In this document: positions 32,031-43,100 of the stretch, piece by piece | How positions within the stretch are numbered: the first letter of the stretch is position 1 | Layout: the number at the start of each line of letters is the position of its first letter | Origin: an uncultured Prevotella sp. | GTDB lineage: Bacteria; Bacteroidota; Bacteroidia; Bacteroidales; Bacteroidaceae | Assembly: GCA_900314935.1 (NCBI GenBank) | Contig: OMXE01000024.1 | Location: 1 to 47,570, forward strand | Direction: 5' to 3' | DNA: 47,570 bases | Made by a program: the position numbers and the translations under genes | The notes under the pieces: generated by a model | Databases searched by the model: none | The model's input: the letters and a program-made list of their open reading frames with translations, nothing else | What the model was told of the DNA's origin: nothing

Positions 32031-34924
32031 CTACGCTGATCGCGGTTACCCCACTTCTTGTCATAGCGGCCTTCTGTATCCACCTTGCCACCGAACATAT
32101 TCAAGCGGTAGCGCACGTGCAGCATGGCGTATGAGTTGATGCTGTTATACCGTGTATCACTACGACCGGTAGCACCTACCCAACGTTCATAGTTGCTCTG
32201 CTGAGCCAGCAGGTCGTAGAAGTTCAGCGCCACAATCAACGACTTGCTCTTCAAGAAGGTCTTGGATATCTGACCGTTCCATATCAACTCGTTGGTGTTC
32301 GACGACGGATCGTTATAACCTCGGCGGCTACGCTCATGCAGATCACTGCTCACCTCGATATCAAGCGGGAGGCGTAACAGGAACCGTCCTCCGTAGTTAA
32401 ACTGCCAGGTGTCGAGATTCGCCGTGGGCTGCAGTTCGTTACGGGAATGCTGGTAGTTGCACCATCCATCGAGCGTAATCTCCAGCCAGTCGTTACGGTA
32501 GCTGACATTCAGACGCTCAGAGATATTCGTTGAGCGCGTCGTATTCTTCTGTGCATCCGCTTTCTGCTGCGCCACATAGCTCACATAGTTATTGTAGCGC
32601 ACCCTCGTATCGGTACCCACATTCCAATGAGCGGTTGTGTCGATGGCAGTATTGAAGGTGATACCACTGTTCACATTCCAGTTACCATTGATATTCTCCG
32701 GTCGTGAGATGCTTCCACCCGTCTCGGCATTGTAACGCACCAAGTTCGAGATGCTGTTGCGCGTATTGCGGTAGTTGGCATATACCACAATGGAACGCTT
32801 GTACTTACTGATATAGTTGTTGTAATACAGATTCAGCGAGTTGGTGAACTGCGGTTTCAATCCCGGATTACCCTGTGTGATGTAGAGCGGGTTCGAGTCA
32901 TCGGTGATATCCAGCAGCTGGGTGATATCCGGCTGTCGGGTGTCGCCACGATACTGGATGCGGAAACTGCTCTGGTCGGTGAACTTATAGCGGAAGTCGA
33001 GCGTGGGCGTCAGGTTCGTGACGTTCCTGACCGTATCCACATAGATTCCGCGGTAGTCCTGAATATAGTTCGAGTGCTGCGGCTGAATCAGGAATCCCAA
33101 GTTATAGTCGTATTTCTCCTGATAATAGCGCAGCATCATCCTGATGTTATGCGTGTAGTTCTTATATTCCGAGTAACGACTCAGACTCTTGTCGAGATAG
33201 CCATCCAGCGATCCATATACCGGTGAGAGCCATGTATCCCAATCGCGGTAATGAGGAACGATACCCGAGAAGATGTTCTGAGGCTCATGACTGAAATCAT
33301 AGGTCTGACGGTCGCTTTTGTTCTGGTTGTACCGCAGCTCGTAGCTCGTCTGCAGATGCGCCCCCTTCCAAAGCGGTTCGCTGTAGTTCACATTGAGCAC
33401 ATAACCACTGTTGTCGCTGGGTGTACTGTTATATCGGGCCGTGTAGTAAGTAGAGTCCTCGCCGGCGATATTCTTGATACGGAACAAATGCACCTCATTG
33501 TTCGAAGCGCTCTCATTCTGGTTGTCGCCTGCACTGCCCTCCACGCGGAAGGTAATATTCCTGCCTTTGGCATTCAGTCGGCGAAACAGCTGCAACATTC
33601 CCCAGGCATTCTTGTTCTCCCCGTACGAAAGACTGGCCTGACGGTTATAGTTTACCAGGTAGGGATCTAATGCGCTTGATGAAGCTGACGTTCCCAACAC
33701 CCCCAGCGGATCATCTACATACAGATAGGGATCATCCGAGAACGTGGCAGCCACCGACGTCTGGGTACCGTCGTTCTTTCCCGTACTGCCGTTGGCGCGT
33801 ACCAAGATGGTGGTCAGCGTATCCGGTTTCCACTCCACGCGGAAGTTCCCGTTCCAGTTATCGCTGCGCGACATACTCTTCGAGTTGTTGTTCGAGAAGG
33901 TACGGTAATCCTGACTGTAGAAGTTCTCACTCGTATTCTCGTTCTCGTTGTCACCATCGCGATGGTTCCAACGGATACTCAGATCCACCTTCAGTTTCGT
34001 TCCGTCGTCATAGTTCAGGTTGGTACCTAACATTTTCCGTGCGTTCAAACCGCGGCGGTTCCACCAGCCCGCATTATCCTCCTTGTTGTTCAGGTTCCCC
34101 ATCAGCACGAAACGTGTCTTGTCGGTGAAGCTGCTACCCATGGCACGAGAAGCATAGCGGTGCTTGGTACCGCCGGCCAAGTCGAGGTTGGTCATGTACC
34201 CACGGTTCATACCCTTCTTGATGGTGAAGTCAAGCACCGTCTCCTTCTCACCGTCCTCAATACCCGTGATGCGAGCCTGGTCGCTTTGCTGATCGTAGAA
34301 CTTCACGTTCTGGATGATGGAAACAGGCAGGTTCTTCAGCGCCGTCTCCACATCACCGAGCATGAACTCCTTACCATCGAGCAGGATCTTCTTCACTTCC
34401 TTGCCATTCACGGTGATATTACCCTCCTCATCCACCTCAGCACCAGGCATACGCTTGATGAGCTCCTCAATGGCAGAGCCTTCAGGTGTACGGAAGGCAT
34501 CAGGGTTATATACCAGCGTGTCTTTTTTCACCACCACCTGCGGAGCCTGTGCTGTGACAATGGTCTCTTTCAGCATCACGCTCTCAGGCGACATCCGCAG
34601 ACTGCCCAGTTCCTGGTTCTGGTCACGCCTCAGTGTCACCTCACGCTCGATGGTTTGGTAACCTATGGAGGAAATCTTCAGACGGTAGGTACCGTTCGAT
34701 GGTGCCTCGATAGAGAAATTACCCTTGTTGTCACTCACCGTTCCACCCACGAAGGTACTGTCGTTGGCAGTAAACAGCTGCACCGTGGCCTGCAAGACCG
34801 GTTCCTTCTCATCAGCATCCAGTAACTGTCCGCTGATGGTCAACCGTTGATATTCTATCTGCCCATGCGCTATGCAGGGCATCAGCACCCCCAATAGTAT
34901 AATCAGTATTGTCTTATAATTCAT
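32024..34924 (-). CDS. TonB-receptor-like outer-membrane beta-barrel protein
   Basis: The 966-residue protein has a signal peptide (to about AHGQ, residue 22), a carboxypeptidase-like regulatory domain (LTISGQLLDADEKEPVLQATV, then GTYRLKISSIGYQTIEREV), a plug-like domain (EELIKRMPGAEVDEEGNITV, then KEVKKILLDGKEFMLGD) and a large barrel of the outer-membrane beta-barrel family 3. These proteins resemble TonB-dependent receptors but have no SusD partner, and their cargo is mostly unknown. Its ATG overlaps the GH9 stop (ATGA), so it is translationally coupled to the hydrolases and may help take up or hold their products. Confidence 0.9.
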   Translation of the reverse strand: MNYKTILIILLGVLMPCIAHGQIEYQRLTISGQLLDADEKEPVLQATVQLFTANDSTFVGGTVSDNKGNFSIEAPSNGTYRLKISSIGYQTIEREVTLRRDQNQELGSLRMSPESVMLKETIVTAQAPQVVVKKDTLVYNPDAFRTPEGSAIEELIKRMPGAEVDEEGNITVNGKEVKKILLDGKEFMLGDVETALKNLPVSIIQNVKFYDQQSDQARITGIEDGEKETVLDFTIKKGMNRGYMTNLDLAGGTKHRYASRAMGSSFTDKTRFVLMGNLNNKEDNAGWWNRRGLNARKMLGTNLNYDDGTKLKVDLSIRWNHRDGDNENENTSENFYSQDYRTFSNNNSKSMSRSDNWNGNFRVEWKPDTLTTILVRANGSTGKNDGTQTSVAATFSDDPYLYVDDPLGVLGTSASSSALDPYLVNYNRQASLSYGENKNAWGMLQLFRRLNAKGRNITFRVEGSAGDNQNESASNNEVHLFRIKNIAGEDSTYYTARYNSTPSDNSGYVLNVNYSEPLWKGAHLQTSYELRYNQNKSDRQTYDFSHEPQNIFSGIVPHYRDWDTWLSPVYGSLDGYLDKSLSRYSEYKNYTHNIRMMLRYYQEKYDYNLGFLIQPQHSNYIQDYRGIYVDTVRNVTNLTPTLDFRYKFTDQSSFRIQYRGDTRQPDITQLLDITDDSNPLYITQGNPGLKPQFTNSLNLYYNNYISKYKRSIVVYANYRNTRNSISNLVRYNAETGGSISRPENINGNWNVNSGITFNTAIDTTAHWNVGTDTRVRYNNYVSYVAQQKADAQKNTTRSTNISERLNVSYRNDWLEITLDGWCNYQHSRNELQPTANLDTWQFNYGGRFLLRLPLDIEVSSDLHERSRRGYNDPSSNTNELIWNGQISKTFLKSKSLIVALNFYDLLAQQSNYERWVGATGRSDTRYNSINSYAMLHVRYRLNMFGGKVDTEGRYDKKWGNRDQRRR

Positions 34925-37446
34925 TTCTTATTCTTGTTCACAGCATCCTTCAGTGCGGAGCCGAAAATGATATACTGCGTATTACCTGCAATCGTTCCCT
35001 CATTCTGTCCCCAGAGGAATGGCCAGTCGTCGAAGTTCTCGAAATGATCGGGCTGACGGAACAGCAGTCCTGGTGCCACATTACCCGGGATGAACGAGAA
35101 GTCGGCACGGTTGTTTCCATAGAACACCTGCTTCGGACGGGTAGCACCCACTACAGCCACAAACGAGTAGTTGTGGTAGGGATGACAGCCATAGAGCCAG
35201 TTAGCCACGCGATACACCTCCTTCTCAGGAACGATTTCCGGGAAGTAGAGATGGGCAAAGCACACCGTCGTTCCAAAGCTGAGTACGGCATTACCACCAG
35301 CCCAGTTACCCAATCCGATGGGCACACCATAAGGATTCTGCGTGTCGAAGTTCTTAATATATTCCTCGTACTTCTCCACATAGGGACGCAACTGCTTCTT
35401 ATAAGCCTCATCCATATAAGGAACGGCATCCAAGGCAGTCTGCATGGTATTAGAGACATTCCGGTCGAGGGCCTGCCAGATCTGCTGCTGGAAGTTGTCC
35501 AAATACTGCTTCTCCTTCGTAGCCGCATAGAGCTGCAGGTTGGTAGCCAGGTCGCCGCGGTTGTTACGGAAACGGTTCTGACGCTGATTCATCAGGTCGG
35601 TAGCCTCCTGCATCAGTCGTTTCGACTGCTTCAAGGCACGGGCGGCCAGATCGTCGTTGTAGCCTGTGAGTGCACGACTGGCAGCTGCGAACATCGTGGC
35701 AGCCTGGAAGTCAAGACTCGGATTACGGGTGGTAAAGGCCCACATGTCATCCGGTGTACCGCTGCGCTTACCGTCGGCCGACACCTCGTAAGGCTTCAGA
35801 CTCGGATCGTAATGCAATCCGTCGGTGATGCTGGCTGCGTCGCCCAGGTGATGGTAGTTATCGAGAATGGAGTTAGAAAGCGTCGAGGCCATGTGTCCAA
35901 TCTGTTCGGCCTGTGCCACGAGGTTCAGTGTACCATGCTCAATGAACTGGAGTATATCCGGTTTACCATCAGGTCGGTGCAGGTCAACATAGCGCTGCTG
36001 CTGACTCACGAAGGTCTCGTCGCGCTGCGGCTTGAACAGTTCCCATGTACGGATGAAGTTCTGTACCACATTGATATTCGAACCCGTCTCGATGTCAAAG
36101 TCACCTGCATCAAAGAAGCCACCGATATTCAGTCCTGGAATCAGTTCATAAGGCTTATACTTGGTATCTGTGGTCTGCCCCTGTCTGTGCAGGTCGAAGT
36201 GATCGCTGGGCGGTGCCTGCAGGTAACCCTCCTTGAACGGTTCACCATGCCAGGTACGATAACCCTCAGTCACATACATATGGTTCATATGGATGGGCAC
36301 CCACACATCGGTGGTTGCATCCGTAATCTTGTCATATACATGCTCATCAATCAGGAAATCATTGGTACGTGTCTTACCATACTGGATATAATAGACACCC
36401 GGCTGCTTGACCGCAGAGAAGTCGAACTTCACATAATTATATTTGAAGTAAGGACCCCAGTCCTGGATATTCCCCGTGAAGGCCTGCTCCGTTGTTCCAT
36501 CCGGCTTGATACGCATCAGTGAGGCTGTAGTCTGCGGCTGATCATTCTTGTCGAGCTCAATCACGGCCACCTTCGGCTGATCAGGAATATACCCCACCTG
36601 TGAGAAACCGATATTCGGTTCACGTATCCAGTTAGGAATAGCATGAGGTTCCACAGTCCATGTGATCACCTTACCTGTCTTTCCCTTCGGCAGTACACTG
36701 CGCAACACGAACCAGCCGTTCTGGGCCAGCATTCTTCCATCGAAGAGTTTCAGTTCTGCATCATCACAACTGATCGTGATCATGTGTTCAGGATCATCAG
36801 TAGCCATCACGATGCGATGACCCGTCTCAAGAGGGAGGGGATCCACAAAGCGATCCGTACCACGGTCATCGTAGGTCTTGAAGCCCTTGAACTGACGAGG
36901 CTTCTCACTGTTGGGACGGGTGATGGTCTGACTCGTTGCATAACGCGGGAAACGGTTCAGACGACCGTCCATGATGAAGGTCTTTAACCAATATTTCGAG
37001 GGCAGGAACTCCAGATTAAAACCAGCTTCGCCAGCCAGTTTTTCCGGTACGGGCTTATCGAGCCATATGGCAATCTCCACCGCCTTACCCTTTGCCGTCA
37101 CTACAGCACGACTGTCGAAGTCGTAGTCGTCGTAACGCATGGTCACCTCAATACTACCATCCTCACGGTTCACCTTCCTGCTGGTCATCTTCGGCACGAG
37201 GTCCCATTGTTCAGGCGTATTGTTCAGTCGTACGGCACCACCTTGAACAGACCGTACGCCGTGTTGTATAATCTCAATACCCGAGTTCTTCTCGTCATTG
37301 AAACCACCGTTGAAACTGTTGCTGAATACCAGAATATTCACCCCCTGGCGTTCGAAGTACTCACGGTCGTTCAACTTCAAATCCTGTGCATGACCAACAG
37401 TAACTCCTGTAAGTAACATGGCAAATAGCGATAACAAGTATCTCAT
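34921..37446 (-). CDS. GH9 endoglucanase-type glycoside hydrolase
   Basis: The 841-residue secreted protein (signal to about GHAQ, residue 21) has an N-terminal region of about 270 residues of unclear fold, a cellulase N-terminal Ig-like domain (about 280-365; NIGFSQVGYIPDQPKVAVIE) and a GH9 catalytic domain (about 370-835). The catalytic aspartates are in FFDAGDFD (446-451) and the acid glutamate is E816 in GQNEGTI. GH9 enzymes cut beta-1,4-glucan chains such as cellulose, mixed-linkage glucan or xyloglucan backbones. It lies 13 bp after the epimerase remnant and overlaps the outer-membrane protein gene by 4 bp. Confidence 0.93.
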   Translation of the reverse strand: MRYLLSLFAMLLTGVTVGHAQDLKLNDREYFERQGVNILVFSNSFNGGFNDEKNSGIEIIQHGVRSVQGGAVRLNNTPEQWDLVPKMTSRKVNREDGSIEVTMRYDDYDFDSRAVVTAKGKAVEIAIWLDKPVPEKLAGEAGFNLEFLPSKYWLKTFIMDGRLNRFPRYATSQTITRPNSEKPRQFKGFKTYDDRGTDRFVDPLPLETGHRIVMATDDPEHMITISCDDAELKLFDGRMLAQNGWFVLRSVLPKGKTGKVITWTVEPHAIPNWIREPNIGFSQVGYIPDQPKVAVIELDKNDQPQTTASLMRIKPDGTTEQAFTGNIQDWGPYFKYNYVKFDFSAVKQPGVYYIQYGKTRTNDFLIDEHVYDKITDATTDVWVPIHMNHMYVTEGYRTWHGEPFKEGYLQAPPSDHFDLHRQGQTTDTKYKPYELIPGLNIGGFFDAGDFDIETGSNINVVQNFIRTWELFKPQRDETFVSQQQRYVDLHRPDGKPDILQFIEHGTLNLVAQAEQIGHMASTLSNSILDNYHHLGDAASITDGLHYDPSLKPYEVSADGKRSGTPDDMWAFTTRNPSLDFQAATMFAAASRALTGYNDDLAARALKQSKRLMQEATDLMNQRQNRFRNNRGDLATNLQLYAATKEKQYLDNFQQQIWQALDRNVSNTMQTALDAVPYMDEAYKKQLRPYVEKYEEYIKNFDTQNPYGVPIGLGNWAGGNAVLSFGTTVCFAHLYFPEIVPEKEVYRVANWLYGCHPYHNYSFVAVVGATRPKQVFYGNNRADFSFIPGNVAPGLLFRQPDHFENFDDWPFLWGQNEGTIAGNTQYIIFGSALKDAVNKNKK

Positions 37447-37459
37447 ATCCTATCCTCTA

Positions 37460-37819
37460 TTATATTAATTCTTTTGCTTTTTCTTGTGCCTCGATCACAC
37501 GGTCGCACCACGCATCAAACTCCGGATCTTCCACCTGCAACTCAGGATGCTCCATCAGATAGGCCACGCAGCGGCGCACCCCTTCATCAAAGCGGGTAGT
37601 GGCCTTGAAACCAGGAACGGCATCAAACTGTTCATTACCCACCTGACGAAGCACCTCAGCCTCATTGTCGATGTCGGTGATCACTTGTCTTACATTCGCT
37701 GGTACCTCGTCCTTACGGGTACCACGGTTCAGTAGCCACAGATCATGTCCGCTGACTGCCAACTGACGGGTAATAGCACTACTGATGGTACCCGTTCCAC
37801 CTATGATTAGTATCTTCAT
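37460..37819 (-). pseudogene. NAD-dependent epimerase/dehydratase with the middle deleted
   Basis: The 119-codon frame has a normal Rossmann start (MKILIIGGTGTISSAITRQL, then LWLLNRG) up to about residue 66 (EQFDA), then joins directly to a C-terminal tail (VPGFKATTRFDEGVRRCVAYL to the end) like that of full-length NAD-dependent epimerases of about 330 residues. The YxxxK catalytic region and the substrate domain are absent, so catalysis is not expected. The fusion is in frame with start, stop and tight operon spacing (9 bp after GH3, 13 bp before GH9) kept, which may preserve translation through the operon. Confidence 0.75.
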
Positions 37820-37828
37820 AATCGTATG

Positions 37829-40120
37829 TTATTTAATCTCTGTTGTCTGTTTTATCGGCAGGTTATCCGAAGAACCCCCTACGTAAATATCAAGCTTCCC
37901 AGGTTCCATCATCCATGCCTGGGCAGCCTCGTCCCAATGACAGAGGTCGGAACGGCGTATAGGGATGGTGACTGTCTTACGCTCGCCTCTCTTCAGGGCC
38001 ACACGACTGAAGCCCTTGAGTTCCTTTTCCGGGCGATCGATGCTGGAGACAGGGCGCGAGACATACACCTGAGCCACCTCCTCAGCTTCGAACTGGGTAT
38101 TGTTGGCTAACGTGAAACTAACATCAAAACCATCGAGAGTGGGTGTCACTTTCAGATTACTGTATTGGAACGTAGCATACGAGAGTCCGTGTCCGAAAGG
38201 ATAGGCCACCTCAACATTCTTACAGTCGTACCAGCGGTAACCAACGAGTAATTCCTCTGCATATTTGGCCACAGGTTGGAATGAATTACGAGCGGTGCGT
38301 GCGTTTTGTCCCTGATTCACCAGACCGACGAAGATGTCGCCCTGACTATTGTCAGCTTTCTGTGGATAGGAGCCTGTAGCGTAGGCCGGCACATCCTCCA
38401 GTTTCTTCGGCCACGACATAGGTAGTTTACCAGAGGGTGAGATGGTGCCTGCCAGCACCTCTGCGAGAGCCAGTCCGCCCATAGAGCCATTGAACCACGA
38501 CATCACGAGAGCGGGCGATACCTCATTCACCGTACTGATGTCCACAGGTCCGCCTGCAACGATGACCGTAACAAGGCGCGGATTTGCCTTGACGAGTTCC
38601 CTAACCAGTTCATCCTGTCCTGAAGGCAGGGTGATGCTCTTGCGGTCGGATCCTTCCGTCTCCACCTCTCGGTTATCACCAGCGAAGAAGATCACCAGGT
38701 CGGCACCCTTTGCCACCTTCACGGCCTCAGCCATCAATTCCTTATCGGCAGGTTGCTGCGGACTCTGTCGTTTATTACGACTATCCCTGTCGAAGCTCTT
38801 GTAGCCTGGTGCATAGGTAATCTTTGTTCCACCAAGAACGGTCTGCAAACCTTCAAGGGGTGTAATCTCCTTGCGTGTCTTCACACCAGCACCAACACCG
38901 CCAAGAGCCATCTTTGTCACAGCATTCTCGCCGATAACAGCAATACTCTTTACTGATGTCAGGTTGATGGGGAGCAAGGGCCAGGGTTGTTTCTTCGCCG
39001 TCTTCAGCGCGTGTTTCCCTACGATGGGTTCGTTCTTCAGTAACACGATGGAGCGCCGTGCCACCTGCAGGGCTGTCAGCATCTCCTCGTCATTACCTAC
39101 AGGCTTGCTGTTCGCTACTGCCTTGTCGATGGGTTTCACCGTCAGTCGTACACGCAGTATCTCCCTTACGCGCTGGTTAATAATCTCCTCGCTTACCTTA
39201 CCCGTCTTCACGGAATCGAGAAGTGCCTGACCGAAGAACCGGTTACCGGGCATCTCCACATTCATGCCAGCCGTCACCGCATCAACGGTAGAATGTACGC
39301 CACCCCAGTCGCTGATGACCATACCCGGGAATCCCCACTGCTCACGGAGAATGGTATTGAGCAGGATGTTGTTTTCAGAACACCATCGTCCGTTCACCTT
39401 ATTGTATGCAGCCATCACGCCCCAGGCATCAGCCTCGCGGACAGCCATTTCAAACGGTTTCAGATAGATCTCATGCATCGCCCTGTCAGAGATCTGCACA
39501 TCCACAGAACCACGGTAGTCCTCTTGGTTGTTCAAAGCATAATGCTTCAGACAGACCGCCGTCCCATCGTCCTGCGAGCCTTTCGTGTAAGCCACGGCAA
39601 GCATTCCACTCAGCAGCGGGTCTTCACTTAAATACTCGTAGGTTCGTCCGCCTGTAGGGATGCGCTGAATATTGATGGCTGGTCCGAGAATCATATCCTT
39701 TCCGCGCATTCGGGCCTCACGGCTCATCCCTCGTCCGTAGGCATAAGCCCAGTCGGTGCTCCATGTAGCAGCCAATGCCGAGCCAGTGGGGAAGAACGTA
39801 GCTGAGTCGGTAGTCAGGTGGGCTGAGTTCCATGAGTGCGGTTCCATCTCCTCCCGAATACCAAACGGACCGTCGGCATATTCCATATCAGCAATGCCCA
39901 ATCGTGGGATACCTGCCGAGGAGAACATGTTCTTACCATGCAGCATGGCGATCTTCTCTTCGAGCGTCATACTCTTGATGATCGACTCAATCTGCTGTTC
40001 GTTTCCCAACAGGCGCGTGGAATAATTCCCCACATTTGAGGGTTGGGCTACAACCTGTATGGCGACAGTGAGCGCAACGACTGTCGCTAAAAGGTTCCTC
40101 TGATGATTCTTCTTTGTCAT
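37829..40120 (-). CDS. GH3 beta-glucosidase
   Basis: The 763-residue secreted enzyme (signal to about VVAQ, residue 26) has the GH3 N-terminal barrel (DGPFGIRE, LGPAINIQRIPTGGRTYEYLSEDP, KHYALNNQE), the nucleophile D271 in MVISDWGGVHS, the alpha/beta sandwich domain (FFAGDNREVETEGSDR) and a C-terminal fibronectin-III-like domain (LKGFSRVALKRGERKTV). It should release glucose or a similar sugar from the ends of beta-linked oligosaccharides produced by the GH9 enzyme, probably in the periplasm. It follows the two-component regulator after 61 bp that contain a 16-bp tandem repeat. Confidence 0.94.
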   Translation of the reverse strand: MTKKNHQRNLLATVVALTVAIQVVAQPSNVGNYSTRLLGNEQQIESIIKSMTLEEKIAMLHGKNMFSSAGIPRLGIADMEYADGPFGIREEMEPHSWNSAHLTTDSATFFPTGSALAATWSTDWAYAYGRGMSREARMRGKDMILGPAINIQRIPTGGRTYEYLSEDPLLSGMLAVAYTKGSQDDGTAVCLKHYALNNQEDYRGSVDVQISDRAMHEIYLKPFEMAVREADAWGVMAAYNKVNGRWCSENNILLNTILREQWGFPGMVISDWGGVHSTVDAVTAGMNVEMPGNRFFGQALLDSVKTGKVSEEIINQRVREILRVRLTVKPIDKAVANSKPVGNDEEMLTALQVARRSIVLLKNEPIVGKHALKTAKKQPWPLLPINLTSVKSIAVIGENAVTKMALGGVGAGVKTRKEITPLEGLQTVLGGTKITYAPGYKSFDRDSRNKRQSPQQPADKELMAEAVKVAKGADLVIFFAGDNREVETEGSDRKSITLPSGQDELVRELVKANPRLVTVIVAGGPVDISTVNEVSPALVMSWFNGSMGGLALAEVLAGTISPSGKLPMSWPKKLEDVPAYATGSYPQKADNSQGDIFVGLVNQGQNARTARNSFQPVAKYAEELLVGYRWYDCKNVEVAYPFGHGLSYATFQYSNLKVTPTLDGFDVSFTLANNTQFEAEEVAQVYVSRPVSSIDRPEKELKGFSRVALKRGERKTVTIPIRRSDLCHWDEAAQAWMMEPGKLDIYVGGSSDNLPIKQTTEIK

Positions 40121-40128
40121 ATATGTTA

Positions 40129-40176
40129 TTCTTCAATTTTTCAATTCTTCAATTTTTCAATTCTTCAATTTTTCAA
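40129..40176. repeat. 16-bp tandem repeat x3
   Basis: TTCTTCAATTTTTCAA three times exactly, filling most of the gap between GH3 and the two-component regulator. Confidence 0.9.
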
Positions 40177-40181
40177 TTCTA

Positions 40182-43100
40182 TTATTTGCGTTTCCTCAGA
40201 TAATCCGACGGCGTACTACCATACATCATCTTGAAATAATGAGCGAACATCTTGGCCGAGAAGCCCACCATGTCGGCCACCTCAGAGATATTCGTCTTAC
40301 CCTGGTCGAGCAGACTCTTTCCTCGTTTCATCTTGATGATGCGGATGAACTCCACAGGCGACTTACCCGTGATGGCCATGAGTTTCTTGTACAGATGACC
40401 GCGTGTCATTCCCACAGCACTACTCAGCTGCGATACCGAATACTCCGTATCCCGCATATTCTCCTCGATCAAGGCAATGATATGACTGATCAGTTCCTCG
40501 TCGAGCGAGCTCACGGTAATCTCACTGGGTTTGATTTCTATTCCTGTAGCCACCTTGTTATGCACGTTCTGCGACCACTCCAGTATCTTGCGGATACGTA
40601 ACCGCAACACCGCCAAGCTGAAAGGCTTGGTGATATAATCAGCCACACCCTCTTCCAGTCCGGCCACAATATTCTCCTCCCCACTCTTGGCAGTCAGCAG
40701 CACTACCGGGATATGCGAATAGCGGATATCGTTCTTGACGTTTCTGAAGAAGGTGATTCCATCCATCACAGGCATCATCACGTCACAGATCACAATACTC
40801 ACATGGTCGTTCTTGGCTAACTGATCGAGAGCCTCCTTGCCGTTTGCCGCAACGAGCACATGGTACTCATCATCCAGACTCCTTTGCAGGAACAACCGGG
40901 CATCCTCATTGTCATCAACCACCAGAACAACGGGCTTCGTAGCAGTCTTTTCCGTTGTGGTCTGCTCTGTCAGGAATGAAGCATCATTGTCAGTGATATC
41001 TTCAATCAACGCTTCATGGGATTCAGCGATTGGCAAAGTCACTGTGAAGATGGTTCCCCTCGGATTGTTGTCAGTCACGTCGATGCTACCACCCATCATA
41101 TCCACGTACTGCTTGACGATATGCAGACCCAGTCCGCTACCCTCTTGCTCCTGTCCGTGTGTTTCCTGAATGAAGCGGTCGAAGATATGACGCTTGTCGT
41201 TCACGCCGATTCCCGTATCAGCCACACTGAGAATCAGCGAAGCGTTTGGAGAGGTTGTCGTTGTGAGGGAAACAGTTACAGAACCATTATCAATGTTGTA
41301 TTTGTAGGCATTCGACAGCAGATTGGTTACAATCCGTCGCATCTTGTTCTCGTCGAAGTCGATCTCCACGGCTTCCTGCGGCAGTTGCATCTGCAACTTG
41401 ATCTGCTTGCGTACAGTATAGAAGGTGAAACCCTGAACGGTCTGCCGTACAAAGCTCACAATATCGCCGTGCTTGAGATTCAGTTTCTCTTTTCCCACAT
41501 CCAGTCTGCGGAAATCCAACAGCTCCAAGACAAGGTCATAGAGCTGACGGGCGTTCCGCCAAGCCACATCCACCTCTGTCCGGATAGGTGCCGGCAGACT
41601 GGCTTCGCGTATCTTCTCCAAGGGAGCAACCACGAGTGTAAGCGGTGTCTTGAGGTCGTGACTGATATTGGTAAAGAACTGAATCTTCTGTTCTTCCATC
41701 TCATACTTCTTCAAGTTGATTTCCATCTGCTTCATGGCAATCTCTCTGCGCTGTCTGTACGACAAAGCCCTGTAAACCAAATAGCTGATACCCATTAACA
41801 ACAACAGGTAGAAGAACAGTGCTGGCTTCGACTGCCATAGAGGCGGTGACACCTTGATAATGAGCTCAGCAATCTCACTCTCCATCATACCAGCCAGTTC
41901 CGCTTTCACCTGCAGCACATGCTTCCCTGGTGTCAGCGACACGAAATAAAGCGTACTGCCTGGTGCTCGCGACCATTCTTCATCGCCTTGGAAACGATAA
42001 AGGTATTTGATCTTCTTACTGAGTGCGGGAGCCATGGCCGACACCGAGATACTGAAGCGGTCGTTGTAATTCACGGTTAAGTCCTTCCCCGACTGAGGCA
42101 CATCCTTTCCGTTGATGCGGAATGTCGTGAACTGCATCATCAAACTGGGATAATGAAAGGCTATGCCCTCCTGCGGAATACTCACATACCCCGTGAAGCA
42201 ACCCAGCAACACCGTTCCGTCAACGGTGGTCAGCGCAGCATTGTTCGAGAAGGCAACGTCTTGCAACCCGTCGGAATCAAGGAACGGATAACATTTATAG
42301 GTTTTCTGTCTGTTCTCGTCCACCTGCATGGTAATACAGGTCAGACCGTTATCGGTACTTGCCCACACGCTGGTTCCTTCGCCATTTTCCCCACCGATCC
42401 GGTCAGCTGCCATGGTCAGCGCCCTGACAGCATTGTGCGACATTCCTTCTTGGGTGGTAAAATGGTTCATCGACCCATGATGCGGGTTATAGATCCATAG
42501 TCCTTCTCTGCTGCCAATCCACAGGACACCGCTGTTGTCAACCATCATTGACGACACATACGATCCTTTTAGCTCATCGAACTGCTTTGGCTGAATGAAC
42601 TGCCCTTTGTTGCAGTCATATACGGCTACGCCCATCGAAGTACCTATATAGAGCATTCCGCGAAGCGAGTCGCTTGCCAAGCAGAGCGTTCCGTTCGAAG
42701 GCAGGACAGAGTTCTCGGTGGTATAATTGACTGTCTTCCCCTGCGGATTGATTCGCACCACGCCTCTGTCAACCGTAGCCACCCATAGATTGTCATGGAT
42801 ATCCACGGCCATCGACTTCACATATTTCAGATAAGGATAGTCGGTATAGACAGGAGTGAAACCCGCCCCGTTATACTTGGCTATACCGCTACCGTATGTA
42901 CCGGCCAATAATGATCCATCGGCACTGAACGCCAGCGAGGTGATAATGTCCGAGGGCAGTTGTCCGCGCAGCGCTGTGAAATGCGTTACGCCGCCCGCAG
43001 CGTTTCTTTGCATGATTCCATCACCGTCGAAACCAATCCACAGATTCCCCTTACGGTCCTGAACCAAGGCACTCACGTCCTCATAATCGTTTGTGGGCAC

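Noticed and set aside
34909..36522. Long (537-residue) plus-strand reading frame opposite the GH9 gene
   Set aside because: It lies entirely antisense to a clear GH9 catalytic protein and its product has no sensible composition or domains; it is a shadow of the coding strand.
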